64,000 nucleotides of DNA from Desulfosarcina ovata subsp. ovata (GTDB lineage: Bacteria; Desulfobacterota; Desulfobacteria; Desulfobacterales; Desulfosarcinaceae). How positions within the stretch are numbered: the stretch's first letter is position 1; every line of letters starts with the position of its first letter. The notes beneath the pieces were generated by a model. The model saw only the letters and a list, made by a program, of their open reading frames with translations. It ran no database searches and had not been told where the DNA came from. The position numbers were made by a program, and so were the translations under genes. The DNA is taken from the NCBI RefSeq assembly GCF_009689005.1, contig NZ_AP021879.1, positions 682,001-746,000 of the forward strand. Direction: 5' to 3'. Shown one piece after another: positions 7,834 to 16,811 of this stretch.

Positions 7834-8763
7834 ATGAACACACCCGATCTGACTGTCGACATCGGCAACCTCGTGCTCGAAAATCCGGTCATGACCGCTT
7901 CGGGAACCTTTGGCTATGCCCGCGAATTCGAGCCCTACATTGACCTGAACCGCCTTGGCGGAATCATTGTCAAAGGGCTCTCCCTGACGCCCGCCAAGGG
8001 CAATCCGCCGCCGCGGATTGTGGAGACGGAGTGCGGCATGCTCAACGCCATCGGCCTTGAAAATGTGGGAATCGATGCGTTTGTGCGTGACAAGCTGCCC
8101 TTTCTGCAGAGCCTGCGGCCGCCCGTTATCGCCAATATCTATGGCAAGACCATTGATGAATACGCCCGTCTGGCCGAACGCCTCGAGTCGGCAACAGCCG
8201 TGAAAGGGGTGGAAGTCAACATCTCCTGTCCCAACGTGAAGGAGGGTGGGGTGGTTTTCGGTTCGGATCCCAGGATCGCTGCCGAGGTGGTCGCCGCGGT
8301 TCGCCGGAAAACCAGCAAACACCTGATGGTCAAGCTCTCCCCCAATGTCACCGACATCGCCGTGATGGCGCGGGCGGCCGAAGACGCGGGTGCCGATTCC
8401 CTCTCGGTGATCAACACCATCACCGGCATGGCCGTGGATCTTTCCACCCGACGACCGAAACTGGCCAACATTACCGGCGGGCTTTCCGGGCCGGCGATCA
8501 AGCCCATTGCCTTGCGCATGGTCTGGCAGGTGGCCCAGGCAGTAAAGATACCCATCGTCGGCGTGGGCGGTATCATGAACGCCACCGATGCGCTGGAGTT
8601 CCTGATGGTCGGCGCCACGGCGGTTCAGGTGGGTACGGCCAATTTCGTCAATCCCACGAGTACCATGGAAATCATTTACGGCATGGCCGCCTGGCTGAGG
8701 CAGGAAGGCATTGATGACGTCAAAAAGCTGATTGGCAGCCTGGTTACCGGGGTGTTGGGCTAA
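7834..8763 (+). CDS. pyrD: dihydroorotate dehydrogenase, class 1B catalytic subunit
   Basis: 309 residues, a full-length FMN-containing TIM barrel. VMTASGTFGYAREFEPYID and the NISCPNVKEGG segment are typical of class 1 enzymes; the catalytic base in 1B enzymes is a Cys, and the length and sequence style fit 1B. LVGATAVQVGTANFVNP near the C-terminus binds the FMN phosphate. It oxidises dihydroorotate to orotate in pyrimidine synthesis. Class 1B enzymes normally work with the PyrK electron-transfer subunit, but no pyrK is adjacent: the upstream gene is nfeD on the other strand. PyrK must therefore be elsewhere or another acceptor is used. The ribosome site is weak. Confidence 0.9.
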   Translation: MNTPDLTVDIGNLVLENPVMTASGTFGYAREFEPYIDLNRLGGIIVKGLSLTPAKGNPPPRIVETECGMLNAIGLENVGIDAFVRDKLPFLQSLRPPVIANIYGKTIDEYARLAERLESATAVKGVEVNISCPNVKEGGVVFGSDPRIAAEVVAAVRRKTSKHLMVKLSPNVTDIAVMARAAEDAGADSLSVINTITGMAVDLSTRRPKLANITGGLSGPAIKPIALRMVWQVAQAVKIPIVGVGGIMNATDALEFLMVGATAVQVGTANFVNPTSTMEIIYGMAAWLRQEGIDDVKKLIGSLVTGVLG

Positions 8764-9028
8764 AGCAGTATAGATGCAAGCCCATCAGACTCTCCTTTCT
8801 CTCCAAAACTGTTGAAATCTCAAAGCGGTCGTGCAGTGGCAGTATAATTCGGCGATCCTGAATGTGAAAAATCTTACATACTTTCCCAATAAGTATCCTT
8901 TTTATTCCTCATCTTTCTGTCCGTATCGGGTAAGTCCTCTTCGTTAAACTTTCCAAATAAAGTCGCTGTGCTTGCGCAACATTTTGTTTTTTATTGGCAA
9001 AGAGATAAATATGAATTTTTATTATTGT

Positions 9029-9044
9029 TGGTGTGCAATTTGCT
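9029..9044 (+). promoter_or_regulatory. candidate sigma-54 promoter of the PEP-CTERM gene
   Basis: TGGTGTGCAATTTGCT has GG and GC at the exact -24/-12 spacing (10 bases between them) of sigma-54 promoters, consensus TGGCACG-N4-TTGCW. It would start transcription near 9055, 57 bases before the ATG at 9112. PEP-CTERM genes are known in some bacteria to be driven by RpoN with the PrsK/PrsR two-component pair. The rest of the 8764-9111 gap is AT-rich and shows no gene or clear terminator. Confidence 0.5.
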
Positions 9045-9111
9045 GTATCTATCGCTGATATAGAGGAATAGAGCGATTTTAAGATAAAAATTCATAAATT
9101 GGGAGGAACAA

Positions 9112-9750
9112 ATGAGAAAATTAGGCGTAGCTGTACTTATATCTATTTTTTTATTATGCCCTGTTGTTGCGTCCGCTAATTCGATCACTACTGACCAATG
9201 TTTAGGAACGGTGACCTTGGTTCTTTCGGTAAACGCTGCTGAAACTGAAAAGGTTGTTCTCGACGATGATTCTGTTCACAACTACTATACAGATTACGAA
9301 GCGTTTGCTAATGGAAGTGATACCCCCGTGGAAATCTTCTGCGTTGAAGATGAAGCCGCCCATTTGGGTCCGAAGATTGAATACTCTTTATACACACTGG
9401 CCTCTGATGATTATACCAACAAAGTGGTTGCTTGGATCGCGGAAGAGTATTGGGAGAGTGAACAGAAGACGTTAGCCCAATTGGCCATCTGGTGGTATTT
9501 AGAGGTAATCGAAAACGTTGATGATATGCTTTTGGTGGAAGACATATATGATATTTTAGCTGCTGCTGAATATGCTGCCCTTGATCCATCCAATGATTAT
9601 ACAAACAATTGGTTTCTGGCAACATTGGGCGGGGAACAGGACTACCTTATCCGCGCAACGGCCCCCGTTCCCGAACCCGCCACCATGCTGCTCCTGGGCA
9701 CCGGGCTCGTCGGCCTGGCCGGAGCCAGCCGGAAGAAATTCAAGAAATAG
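9112..9750 (+). CDS. PEP-CTERM sorting-domain exported protein
   Basis: 212 residues. It begins with a signal peptide (MRKLGVAVLISIFLLCPVVA then SAN) and ends with a PEP-CTERM sorting signal: VPEPATM, a hydrophobic helix LLLGTGLVGLAG and the basic tail SRKKFKK. Such proteins are exported, cleaved at the PEP motif by an exosortase and placed at the cell surface or in the biofilm matrix. The middle is acidic and rich in Tyr and Trp, with no catalytic motif I recognise. GGGAGG precedes the ATG. The 3' end of the gene is noticeably more GC-rich than the body, consistent with a conserved sorting signal attached to a variable domain. No exosortase gene is in the window. Confidence 0.9.
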   Translation: MRKLGVAVLISIFLLCPVVASANSITTDQCLGTVTLVLSVNAAETEKVVLDDDSVHNYYTDYEAFANGSDTPVEIFCVEDEAAHLGPKIEYSLYTLASDDYTNKVVAWIAEEYWESEQKTLAQLAIWWYLEVIENVDDMLLVEDIYDILAAAEYAALDPSNDYTNNWFLATLGGEQDYLIRATAPVPEPATMLLLGTGLVGLAGASRKKFKK

Positions 9751-9777
9751 ACAAAACCCTCCTGAAACGGTTTGTCT

Positions 9778-9818
9778 AAAAAAAGGCGGACATCGTGCAA
9801 ACGATGCCCGCCTTTTTC
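9778..9818. terminator. bidirectional terminator between the PEP-CTERM gene and leuA
   Basis: AAAAAGGCGG and CCGCCTTTTT flank an inner stem ACATCGT..ACGATG. A run of A precedes the stem and a run of T follows it, so it can end transcription of both convergent units. Confidence 0.85.
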
Positions 9819-9839
9819 ATTCCCGTGATGATCCAGAAA

Positions 9840-11378
9840 CTACAAGGTCTGCGACGCCTTCAACGGATGCGCCTTCAGGTATTCCAGCCGATTCAACCCG
9901 TTGATATAGGCTTTGGCGCTGGCCGTGATGATGTCCGGATCGGAACCGCGGCCCAGGGCTACCAGGCCGTTTTCCCGCAGGCGCACGGTCACCTCGCCCT
10001 GGGCATCGGTACCGCCGGTCAGGGCACTGACCGTGAAGCGCAGCAGTTCGGCGCTGGCACCCGTCAACTGGGCAATCGTGTTGAAAGCCGAATCAATGGG
10101 ACCGTTGCCGTAGTTGGCGCCCTTTACGGAGCGGCCGTTGATGGCCAGTTTGACACTGGCCATGGGCATGACGGTGGTGCCGCAGGTCACATGCAGGTAT
10201 TCCAGGGAGAAGACTTCCGCCGTTCGCAGCACGCCTTCGGTAACCAGGGCTTCCAGGTCCTCGTCCATAACATGTTTTTTCTTGTCGGCCAAATTCTTGA
10301 ACTGCTTGAAGACGATCTTCAGTTCTTCTTCGGACAGATCGTATCCCAGCCCCTTCAGATGGGTGTGCAGGGCATGGCGGCCGGAATGCTTGCCCAGAAC
10401 CAACTGGTTGCGGCTCAGACCGATGGTTTCAGGTTTCATGATTTCGTAGGTCATGGGGTTCTTCAATACCCCGTCCTGATGAATGCCGGCCTCGTGGGCA
10501 AAAGCGTTGGCGCCCACGATGGCCTTATTGGGCTGGACCATGATACCGGTGATCATGCTCACCAGGCGGCTGGTCGGGTATAGGTGCGCCGTTTGAATGC
10601 CGGTTTCGAAGGGCATGAGATTCTGGCGCGTCTGCAGCGCCATGACCACCTCTTCCATGCTGGTGTTGCCGGCCCGCTCGCCGATGCCGTTGATGGTCAC
10701 CTCGGCCTGCCGGGCACCGACCTGGATGGCGGCGATCGTATTGGCCGTGGCCAGTCCCAGGTCGTTGTGGCAGTGAACGCTGAGTGTCGCCTTGTGCATA
10801 TTGGGCGTGTTGGCCATCACGTATTTCACCAGTTCGGCAAACTCGTCGGGAATGGCGTATCCCACCGTGTCGGGCAGGTTGACCGTGGTGGCGCCGGCCT
10901 CGATGGCCGCCCCGAACACCTGGCACAGGTAATCGCGGTCGCTACGCGAACCGTCCTCGGCCGAGAACTCCACGTTGTCGGTGAGGGATTTGGCGTATTT
11001 AACGGCATCAACGGCCGCGTTCAGCACTTCTTCACGGTTCATTTTGAGTTTGTATTTCAAGTGCAGGTCCGAGGTCGCGATGAACGTGTGGATGCGCGGT
11101 TTTGCAGCATGCCGGACGGCGCCCCATGCCAGGTCGATGTCTTGCTTGCTGGTTCGCGCCAGGCCGGCGATTTCACTGTTTTTTACTCGTTTGGCAATTT
11201 CCGAAACCGCTTCAAAGTCGCCTTCGGACGCTGCGGGAAAACCCGCTTCGATAATGTCCACACCCAGTTTTTCCAACTGCACGGCTAGCCGCATCTTCTC
11301 ATTGGTGTTCATGCTGGCGCCGGGGCTCTGCTCACCGTCCCGCAAAGTGGTGTCAAATATTTTTACTCGCTCGGGCAT
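9840..11378 (-). CDS. leuA: 2-isopropylmalate synthase
   Basis: 512 residues, full length. The HMGL-like TIM barrel starts with the [17 protein letters not shown] signature, where Arg and Asp act in catalysis, and contains the metal-binding [13 protein letters not shown] motif and GIGERAGN. The C-terminal about 130 residues form the LeuA regulatory dimerisation domain that binds leucine. It condenses 2-oxoisovalerate with acetyl-CoA, the first committed step of leucine synthesis. It is the last gene of the ilv-cimA-leuA run and is followed by a strong terminator at 9778-9818. leuB, leuC and leuD are not in the window. Confidence 0.95.
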   Translation of the reverse strand: MPERVKIFDTTLRDGEQSPGASMNTNEKMRLAVQLEKLGVDIIEAGFPAASEGDFEAVSEIAKRVKNSEIAGLARTSKQDIDLAWGAVRHAAKPRIHTFIATSDLHLKYKLKMNREEVLNAAVDAVKYAKSLTDNVEFSAEDGSRSDRDYLCQVFGAAIEAGATTVNLPDTVGYAIPDEFAELVKYVMANTPNMHKATLSVHCHNDLGLATANTIAAIQVGARQAEVTINGIGERAGNTSMEEVVMALQTRQNLMPFETGIQTAHLYPTSRLVSMITGIMVQPNKAIVGANAFAHEAGIHQDGVLKNPMTYEIMKPETIGLSRNQLVLGKHSGRHALHTHLKGLGYDLSEEELKIVFKQFKNLADKKKHVMDEDLEALVTEGVLRTAEVFSLEYLHVTCGTTVMPMASVKLAINGRSVKGANYGNGPIDSAFNTIAQLTGASAELLRFTVSALTGGTDAQGEVTVRLRENGLVALGRGSDPDIITASAKAYINGLNRLEYLKAHPLKASQTL

Positions 11379-11455
11379 TGCTTTTCTCCTTCATGGGGCA
11401 TGTCTGTTTGCGTGGTTGATTACTGACAACCTATTCTGCCGATCATAAAAGTTTG

Positions 11456-11536
11456 TCAGACAATGCCGAGCATGGGCCGCGGGATATGCATGCTGGCGAA
11501 TCCCGCGGCGTTGGTACCTTCCTTGATAAATTGCAT
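11456..11536 (-). CDS. candidate 26-residue small ORF upstream of leuA
   Basis: The 240-base gap between cimA and leuA holds a 26-codon frame starting MQFIKEGTNAAG and ending HIPRPMLGIV, with AAGGA 11 bases upstream of its ATG. A perfect 9-bp inverted repeat (CCGCGGGAT at 11477-11485 and ATCCCGCGG at 11500-11508) lies inside it. It has no leucine run, so it is not a normal leucine leader. A second dyad (GGCGGT..ACCGCC near 11578-11604) precedes it. Whether it is translated is unproven; a structured RNA leader is an alternative. Confidence 0.35.
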   Translation of the reverse strand: MQFIKEGTNAAGFASMHIPRPMLGIV

Positions 11537-11618
11537 TGTATGTTGAGTCCTTGATCGAATCGGGTTGCAGGTGAGTCGGCGGTTGCCGATTTGGCGACCG
11601 CCGCGGATGCGTTTGAAT

Positions 11619-13280
11619 TTATAGATTGCACGATACAGGAGCCGGCGGTTGCTCATTGCCGGCATGCACACCCGGCGATTCCTGATTCTTCCGGGCCGCT
11701 TCCTTGGCCAGTTTGAACTGAAAGCTGTCGGCCAGGGCCTGCCAACTGGCCTCGATGATATCTTCGGAAACGCCGATGGTACTCCAGATCTGATCCTGGT
11801 CGCGGGACTCGATGAAAACCCGCACCTTGGCCTCGGTTCCATCGCGACCGTCGACCACACGGACCTTGAAGTCGACCAGTTTCATGGTGTCCAGATCGGG
11901 ATAGAAGTTGCCCAGGGCTTTTCTCAGGGCATTGTCCAGGGCACTGACCGGACCCAGGCCTTCGGCGGCGGTGATCTCATGACTGTCGCCCACCGAGATT
12001 TTGATGGTGGCGTGGGCCGAACAGGGAAAATCCTTGTCTTTTTCAATGGTTACCCGAAACGACTCCAGGTCGAAGAGGGGTTTGAACTGCTCGGTGAATT
12101 TTTCCAGCATGATCTGAAACGATCCGTCGGCCACGTCGAACTGGTAGCCTTCCTCTTCCATCTGTTTGATGGCGGCAACAATGGCCTTGCTGTCGCAGCC
12201 GTTGGCACACAAGTCGACCCCCATCTCCTTGGCTTTGTACTCCACATTGCTTTTGCCGGCCAGGTCGGACATCAGGACCCGTCGCTGATTACCCACCTGT
12301 TCAGGATCCATGTGCTCGTAAGCGCGGGGCTCCTTGATGATGGCACTGACGTGAATGCCGCCCTTGTGCGCGAAGGCACTGCGGCCCACAAACGGACGAC
12401 TGTTGATGGGAACGATGTTGGCGGTCTCGCTGACATAGCGGGAGATACTTTTCAGGCCGCTGAGTTTTTCGGCAGGAATACAGGGCCGGTTCATTTTGGC
12501 ACACAGGATCGGAATAATTGTCGTCAGATCGGCGTTGCCGCAGCGCTCGCCATAACCATTGATGGTTCCGTGAACCATCACCGCACCGCAATTCACCGCT
12601 GAAATAGAGTTGGCCGCAGCCATGCCGCAGTCATTGTGGGAATGAATGCCCAGCTTCAGCGGACGCGATCCTCCGGTTTGCGGTTTCAACGCCTGTCTGA
12701 CCGATTGCATGATCGATTCCAGTTCATGGGGCAGGGTGCCGCCGTTGGTGTCACACAAAACAATAAAGTCGGCACCGGCGTCAAAGGCGGCCATCAACGT
12801 CTTCAGCGCGTAATCCGGATCGTCCTTGTACCCGTCGAAGAAATGCTCGGCATCGTAGATCACTTCCCGTCCACGCTCTTTCAGAAACGCCACACTGTCG
12901 GCAATCATGGCCAGGTTTTCCGTCAGGGTGTTTTCCATGACGGCCGTGACATGCAGGGGCCAGGTTTTGCCGAAAATGGCTGCGGCCGGTGTTTCGCTGT
13001 CAAGGATGGCATTCAGGTTGGGATCATCGGCTGCGCGGATACCCGGCTTGCGGGTAGAGCCGAAGGCGGTAATCCGGGCATTGGCAAACGTTTCCCGCTT
13101 GGCCAGTTCGAAAAAGCGCATATCCCGGGGATTGGATCCGGGCCAGCCGCCTTCGATGTACTGGATTCCCATTTCATCCAGACGTTTGGCGATTTTCAGC
13201 TTCTCGTCTGCGGTGAAGGTGATGTTCTCGCCCTGGGTGCCGTCTCTCAGTGTGGTGTCGTAGATAAGGATCGGTTGCAT
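11619..13280 (-). CDS. cimA: (R)-citramalate synthase
   Basis: 553 residues from the ATG at 13280, preceded by AGGAGA; an in-frame start at 13385 would overlap the end of ilvC and is rejected. The barrel begins ILIYDTTLRDGTQGENITF and has IEGGWPGSNPRD, HSHNDCGMAAANS (metal site) and NGYGERCGNADL. The DGTQGENI and GGWPGSNP variants separate CimA from LeuA and homocitrate synthase. The C-terminal part is a LeuA-type allosteric dimer domain. It condenses pyruvate with acetyl-CoA to citramalate, giving 2-oxobutyrate for isoleucine without threonine deaminase. Its place between ilvC and leuA supports this role. Confidence 0.93.
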   Translation of the reverse strand: MQPILIYDTTLRDGTQGENITFTADEKLKIAKRLDEMGIQYIEGGWPGSNPRDMRFFELAKRETFANARITAFGSTRKPGIRAADDPNLNAILDSETPAAAIFGKTWPLHVTAVMENTLTENLAMIADSVAFLKERGREVIYDAEHFFDGYKDDPDYALKTLMAAFDAGADFIVLCDTNGGTLPHELESIMQSVRQALKPQTGGSRPLKLGIHSHNDCGMAAANSISAVNCGAVMVHGTINGYGERCGNADLTTIIPILCAKMNRPCIPAEKLSGLKSISRYVSETANIVPINSRPFVGRSAFAHKGGIHVSAIIKEPRAYEHMDPEQVGNQRRVLMSDLAGKSNVEYKAKEMGVDLCANGCDSKAIVAAIKQMEEEGYQFDVADGSFQIMLEKFTEQFKPLFDLESFRVTIEKDKDFPCSAHATIKISVGDSHEITAAEGLGPVSALDNALRKALGNFYPDLDTMKLVDFKVRVVDGRDGTEAKVRVFIESRDQDQIWSTIGVSEDIIEASWQALADSFQFKLAKEAARKNQESPGVHAGNEQPPAPVSCNL

Positions 13281-13353
13281 GCTTAATCTTTCTCCTGACG
13301 CGATTTGTGGCGTCGGGGGCCGTCCCGGCAGGCGGGAATGGCCCCCGAACCCC

Positions 13354-14406
13354 TTATTTGCGCCGGTTTTCCGGTCGAAGGGCACGTACCGCCGCGCCGG
13401 CCTGCCACATCTCTGAATTGTGGATCACCGCCAGCTCTTCATTCAATTTCTCGCGGTAATCAGGGGCGCTGTTGCAATCCAGGGTGCGTCGGGTCTCTTC
13501 GCCGGTGATCACGCTTTTGTACAGCTGTTCAAACACCGGTGCCACGGCGTCGCGGAAGCGCGGCGCCCAGTCCAGGGCCCCCCGCTGGGCCGTGGTACTG
13601 CAGTTGGCGTACATCCAATCCATACCGTTCTGGGCCACGAGTCGGATCAGGCTTTGGGTCAGTTCCTCCACGGTTTCGTTGAAGGCCTCGCTGGGGCTGT
13701 GGCCGTTTTTGCGCAGAACGGTGTATTGGGCTTCCATGACACCGGCCAGGCAGCCCATGAGTACGCCGCGTTCACCGGTCAGATCGCTGTAGACCTCTTT
13801 TTCGAAGGTGGTCGGAAACAGGTAACCGGAACCGATAACGATGCCCAGGGCGATGGTGCGCGTGCGGGCACGGCCGGTAAAATCCTGATGGATGGCGAAA
13901 CTGGAGTTGATGCCGCTGCCGTCCAGAAAGTTGGTGCGCACGGTGGTGCCGGAGCCTTTGGGCGCCACCAGGATCACATCCACATTTTCCGGAGGAACGA
14001 TGCCGGTCTGCTCACGGTAGACGATTCCGAATCCGTGGGAAAAATAAAGCGCATCGCCTTCGTTCAGGCACTCCTTGATCGCCGGCCACATGGCCACCTG
14101 GCCGGCATCGGAAAGCAGATACTGGATCACGGTCGCCTTGCGGGCGGCTTCCTCCACGGGAAAGAGGGTTTTTCCGGGAACGAATCCGTCGGCCACGGCT
14201 TTATCCCAGGAAGCGGTGCCCTGGCGCTGCCCGATGATTACCTCGATGCCGTTGTCACGCATGTTCAGTGCCTGGCCCGGCCCCTGAACGCCGTATCCCA
14301 AAACGGCGACAACCTCTTTTTCCAACGCTTCGCGGGCCTGCTGGAGGGTAAATTCTTCGGATGTGACCACCTCTTCAACGGTTCCGCCAAAATCGATATT
14401 TGCCAT
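13354..14406 (-). CDS. ilvC: ketol-acid reductoisomerase
   Basis: 350 residues. The N-terminal Rossmann domain carries VAVLGYGVQGPGQALNMRD, a variant of the usual GYGSQGHAHA motif with Gln conserved. The cofactor-loop segment IIGQRQGTASWDKA follows, and the C-terminal helical domain contains GVLMGCLAGVMEAQYTVL-type metal-binding residues. The enzyme isomerises and reduces acetolactate or acetohydroxybutyrate. It is slightly longer than the usual 330-residue class I form and its GPGQALN motif differs from the typical GHAHA/LN sequence, resembling forms found in some deltaproteobacteria. It lies downstream of ilvN in the operon, with a 110-base gap. Confidence 0.92.
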   Translation of the reverse strand: MANIDFGGTVEEVVTSEEFTLQQAREALEKEVVAVLGYGVQGPGQALNMRDNGIEVIIGQRQGTASWDKAVADGFVPGKTLFPVEEAARKATVIQYLLSDAGQVAMWPAIKECLNEGDALYFSHGFGIVYREQTGIVPPENVDVILVAPKGSGTTVRTNFLDGSGINSSFAIHQDFTGRARTRTIALGIVIGSGYLFPTTFEKEVYSDLTGERGVLMGCLAGVMEAQYTVLRKNGHSPSEAFNETVEELTQSLIRLVAQNGMDWMYANCSTTAQRGALDWAPRFRDAVAPVFEQLYKSVITGEETRRTLDCNSAPDYREKLNEELAVIHNSEMWQAGAAVRALRPENRRK

Positions 14407-14516
14407 CTATGTCTCCTTGAATGATCATTTTTGTTCCGGCAGGTGGGTTGAGACGCTCTGCCGGAAAGGGGTTACGGTGTCGGATGGCCATGCCCCAGCG
14501 GTATGGCGCCGACGGT

Positions 14517-15005
14517 TCAGTGGGGTTCCCTGAACAGGGCGATGGTACCCGTGCGGGCAATTTTTTTAATGCCCATGGGCTTGAGCAGGTTCACCAGTGC
14601 TTTCATTTTCTCAACCGATCCGGTGGCCTCGATGATGTAATACTCCACCCCGACATCGACGACTTTGCATCTGAAAATATCAACGATCCGCAGGATTTCG
14701 TCGCGGTTTTCCGGTTTGGCCCGCACACAGATCAGTGCCATTTCCCGCTGAACCGATCCGGACCCGGTAAGGTCCCTCAGCTTGATCACATTGATGAGTT
14801 TTCGAAGCTGTTTTTCGATCTGTTCAACCAGCGGTTCATTGGCTTTGGTAACAATCGTTATCCGGGAAACCTTGGGATCGATGGTTTCAGCCACGCAAAG
14901 GCTTTCAATATTGAATCCACGGCCGCTGAACAATCCCACGATGCGCGAAAGCACCCCGGGTTCGTTGTCCACCAGCATGGTTAAAATATGCTTCTCTTCA
15001 GTCAT
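14517..15005 (-). CDS. ilvN: acetolactate synthase small subunit
   Basis: 162 residues from the ATG at 15005, which has AAGGACGG 7 bases upstream; an in-frame start at 15023 adds six residues. The ACT domain is plain: HILTMLVDNEPGVLSRIVGL then FSGRGFNIESL, with the effector-binding Asn and Gly. A C-terminal regulatory domain (residues 80-160) completes the usual IlvH-type length. It binds valine and activates and feedback-controls the catalytic subunit encoded immediately upstream by ilvB (41 bases away). Confidence 0.94.
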   Translation of the reverse strand: MTEEKHILTMLVDNEPGVLSRIVGLFSGRGFNIESLCVAETIDPKVSRITIVTKANEPLVEQIEKQLRKLINVIKLRDLTGSGSVQREMALICVRAKPENRDEILRIVDIFRCKVVDVGVEYYIIEATGSVEKMKALVNLLKPMGIKKIARTGTIALFREPH

Positions 15006-15046
15006 TGTCCGTCCTTTTATCAAAACGTAAAGCGCCGCGAAGGCGG

Positions 15047-16732
15047 TTACACCAGCAGCATTTCAGTAATCGGGGCGCCGGCCGGGACCATGGGATAGAC
15101 GCACTCCTCCCTGGATACCCTGAAATCCATAATCACCGGGCCGGGCGTCTCAAGCCCCTGGCGCAATACAGCTTCAACCTCGTCCGGACGGGTGGCTTTG
15201 AAACCGACGGCGCCGTAGGCCTCGGCCAGCTTGACGAAGTCAGGCGCGTGTTCCAGCCCCGTACAGGCGTATCGCTTGTCGTAGAACAACTCCTGCCACT
15301 GACGGACCATACCCAGGTAGCAGTTGTTGAGGATGACCACCTTGACCGGCAGTTTGTACTGCATGGCCGTGGCCATCTCCTGAATGTTCATCTGGATGCT
15401 GCCGTCGCCGGCCACATCCACCACCAGGGCGTCGGGAAAGGCCACCTGCGCACCGATGGCGGCGGGCAGCCCGAAACCCATGGTGCCCAGTCCGCCGGAG
15501 GTGACAAATTGCCTGGGACGGTCGAAATGGTAGTACTGGGCCGTCCACATCTGGTTCTGGCCCACCTCCGTGGTGATGATCGCCTCACCATGGGTCAGTT
15601 CGTAAAGCTTTTCCACCACAAACTGCGGCTTGATTTCATCTTCCTGGGCGTAGGCCAGTTTGTACTGCTGCTTCCACGTCTCGACTTTCTCCATCCATGG
15701 ACGCCGCCGGGCTTTCATCGCTTCGAGGTCCTCGTCTTCCAGGAGCGTGTTGAGAATTTCGAGGCAGCTCTTGCAATCTCCCACTACCGGCACGCTGACC
15801 GGGACATTCTTGCGAATGGAGGTCGGGTCGATATCGATATGCACGATTTTGGCCTGGGACGCAAAACAGTCGGTCTTGCCGGTGACCCGATCGTCGAAGC
15901 GAACCCCGATGCCGATGAGCAGGTCGCACTCTCCGCTGCTCATGTTCGCCCGGTAGGTGCCGTGCATACCGATCATCCCCAGGGAAAGGGGATCGGTGCC
16001 CGGAAAGGCGCCCAGCCCCATGAGCGACATGGTCACTGGAATTTCGGTACTGCGCGCCAGTCGGGTCAGCTCGTCGGCACCCTTGGACAGCAGTACTCCG
16101 CCGCCGGCGAAAATCAACGGGCGTTTTGAAGATTTGATCAGGTCCACCACCTTTTGCAACTGCTTGGCATTGGGCTTGTAAGTGGGGTTGTATGATTTGA
16201 GGCGCACCTTCTGATTGGGTTTATAGTTGGTAACGCCCTGCTGTACGTTTTTTGGAATATCCACCAGCACCGGTCCAGGCCGCCCCGAACGGGCGATGTG
16301 AAACGCCTCCTTGAGTATCCGCGGCAGATCTTCGACCGAGGGGACCAGGTAGTTGTGTTTGGTGCAGGGGCGGGTGATGCCGACGATATCGACCTCTTGG
16401 AAGGCGTCGTTTCCGATCAGGTGCGTCGGTACCTGGCCGCAGATAATTACCAGCGGAATGGAATCCATGTAGGCGGTGGCAATACCGGTGACGGCATTGG
16501 TGGCCCCCGGTCCGGAGGTGACGATGCAGACGCCGACCTTTCCAGAGACCCGGGCATACCCGTCGGCCGCATGGACCGCAGCCTGCTCGTGGCGCACCAG
16601 GTAGTGGTGCATATCGGTTTTTACGACGTTATCGTGAATATCGATGGTGGCGCCGCCGGGAAACCCGAAAATGGAGTCCACGCCTTCTTCCTTCAGGACC
16701 TCCATCAGTATCTGCGCTCCGGTGAGTTTCAT
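15047..16732 (-). CDS. ilvB: acetolactate synthase large (catalytic) subunit
   Basis: 561 residues, full length. It shows the three-domain ThDP-enzyme layout: an N-terminal domain with [13 protein letters not shown] and the catalytic Glu in [15 protein letters not shown], a central FAD-binding domain ([15 protein letters not shown]), and a C-terminal ThDP domain with [16 protein letters not shown]...ILNN, the GDG-x26-N metal/ThDP motif. It condenses two pyruvate to acetolactate, or pyruvate with 2-oxobutyrate to acetohydroxybutyrate, for Val/Leu and Ile. It lies between ilvD (79 bases upstream) and ilvN. Confidence 0.95.
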   Translation of the reverse strand: MKLTGAQILMEVLKEEGVDSIFGFPGGATIDIHDNVVKTDMHHYLVRHEQAAVHAADGYARVSGKVGVCIVTSGPGATNAVTGIATAYMDSIPLVIICGQVPTHLIGNDAFQEVDIVGITRPCTKHNYLVPSVEDLPRILKEAFHIARSGRPGPVLVDIPKNVQQGVTNYKPNQKVRLKSYNPTYKPNAKQLQKVVDLIKSSKRPLIFAGGGVLLSKGADELTRLARSTEIPVTMSLMGLGAFPGTDPLSLGMIGMHGTYRANMSSGECDLLIGIGVRFDDRVTGKTDCFASQAKIVHIDIDPTSIRKNVPVSVPVVGDCKSCLEILNTLLEDEDLEAMKARRRPWMEKVETWKQQYKLAYAQEDEIKPQFVVEKLYELTHGEAIITTEVGQNQMWTAQYYHFDRPRQFVTSGGLGTMGFGLPAAIGAQVAFPDALVVDVAGDGSIQMNIQEMATAMQYKLPVKVVILNNCYLGMVRQWQELFYDKRYACTGLEHAPDFVKLAEAYGAVGFKATRPDEVEAVLRQGLETPGPVIMDFRVSREECVYPMVPAGAPITEMLLV

Positions 16733-16811
16733 TGCTTGTGCTCCTTTGCTTGTGGCACATGAATCATGCTGTCTTGCGATTGACGATTTGGGCGGGCTAC
16801 CCGGATGCCCC

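Noticed and set aside
13281-13385. Longer cimA start at 13385
   Set aside because: It overlaps ilvC, lacks a ribosome site and the family begins at the MQPILIYDTTLRDG segment.
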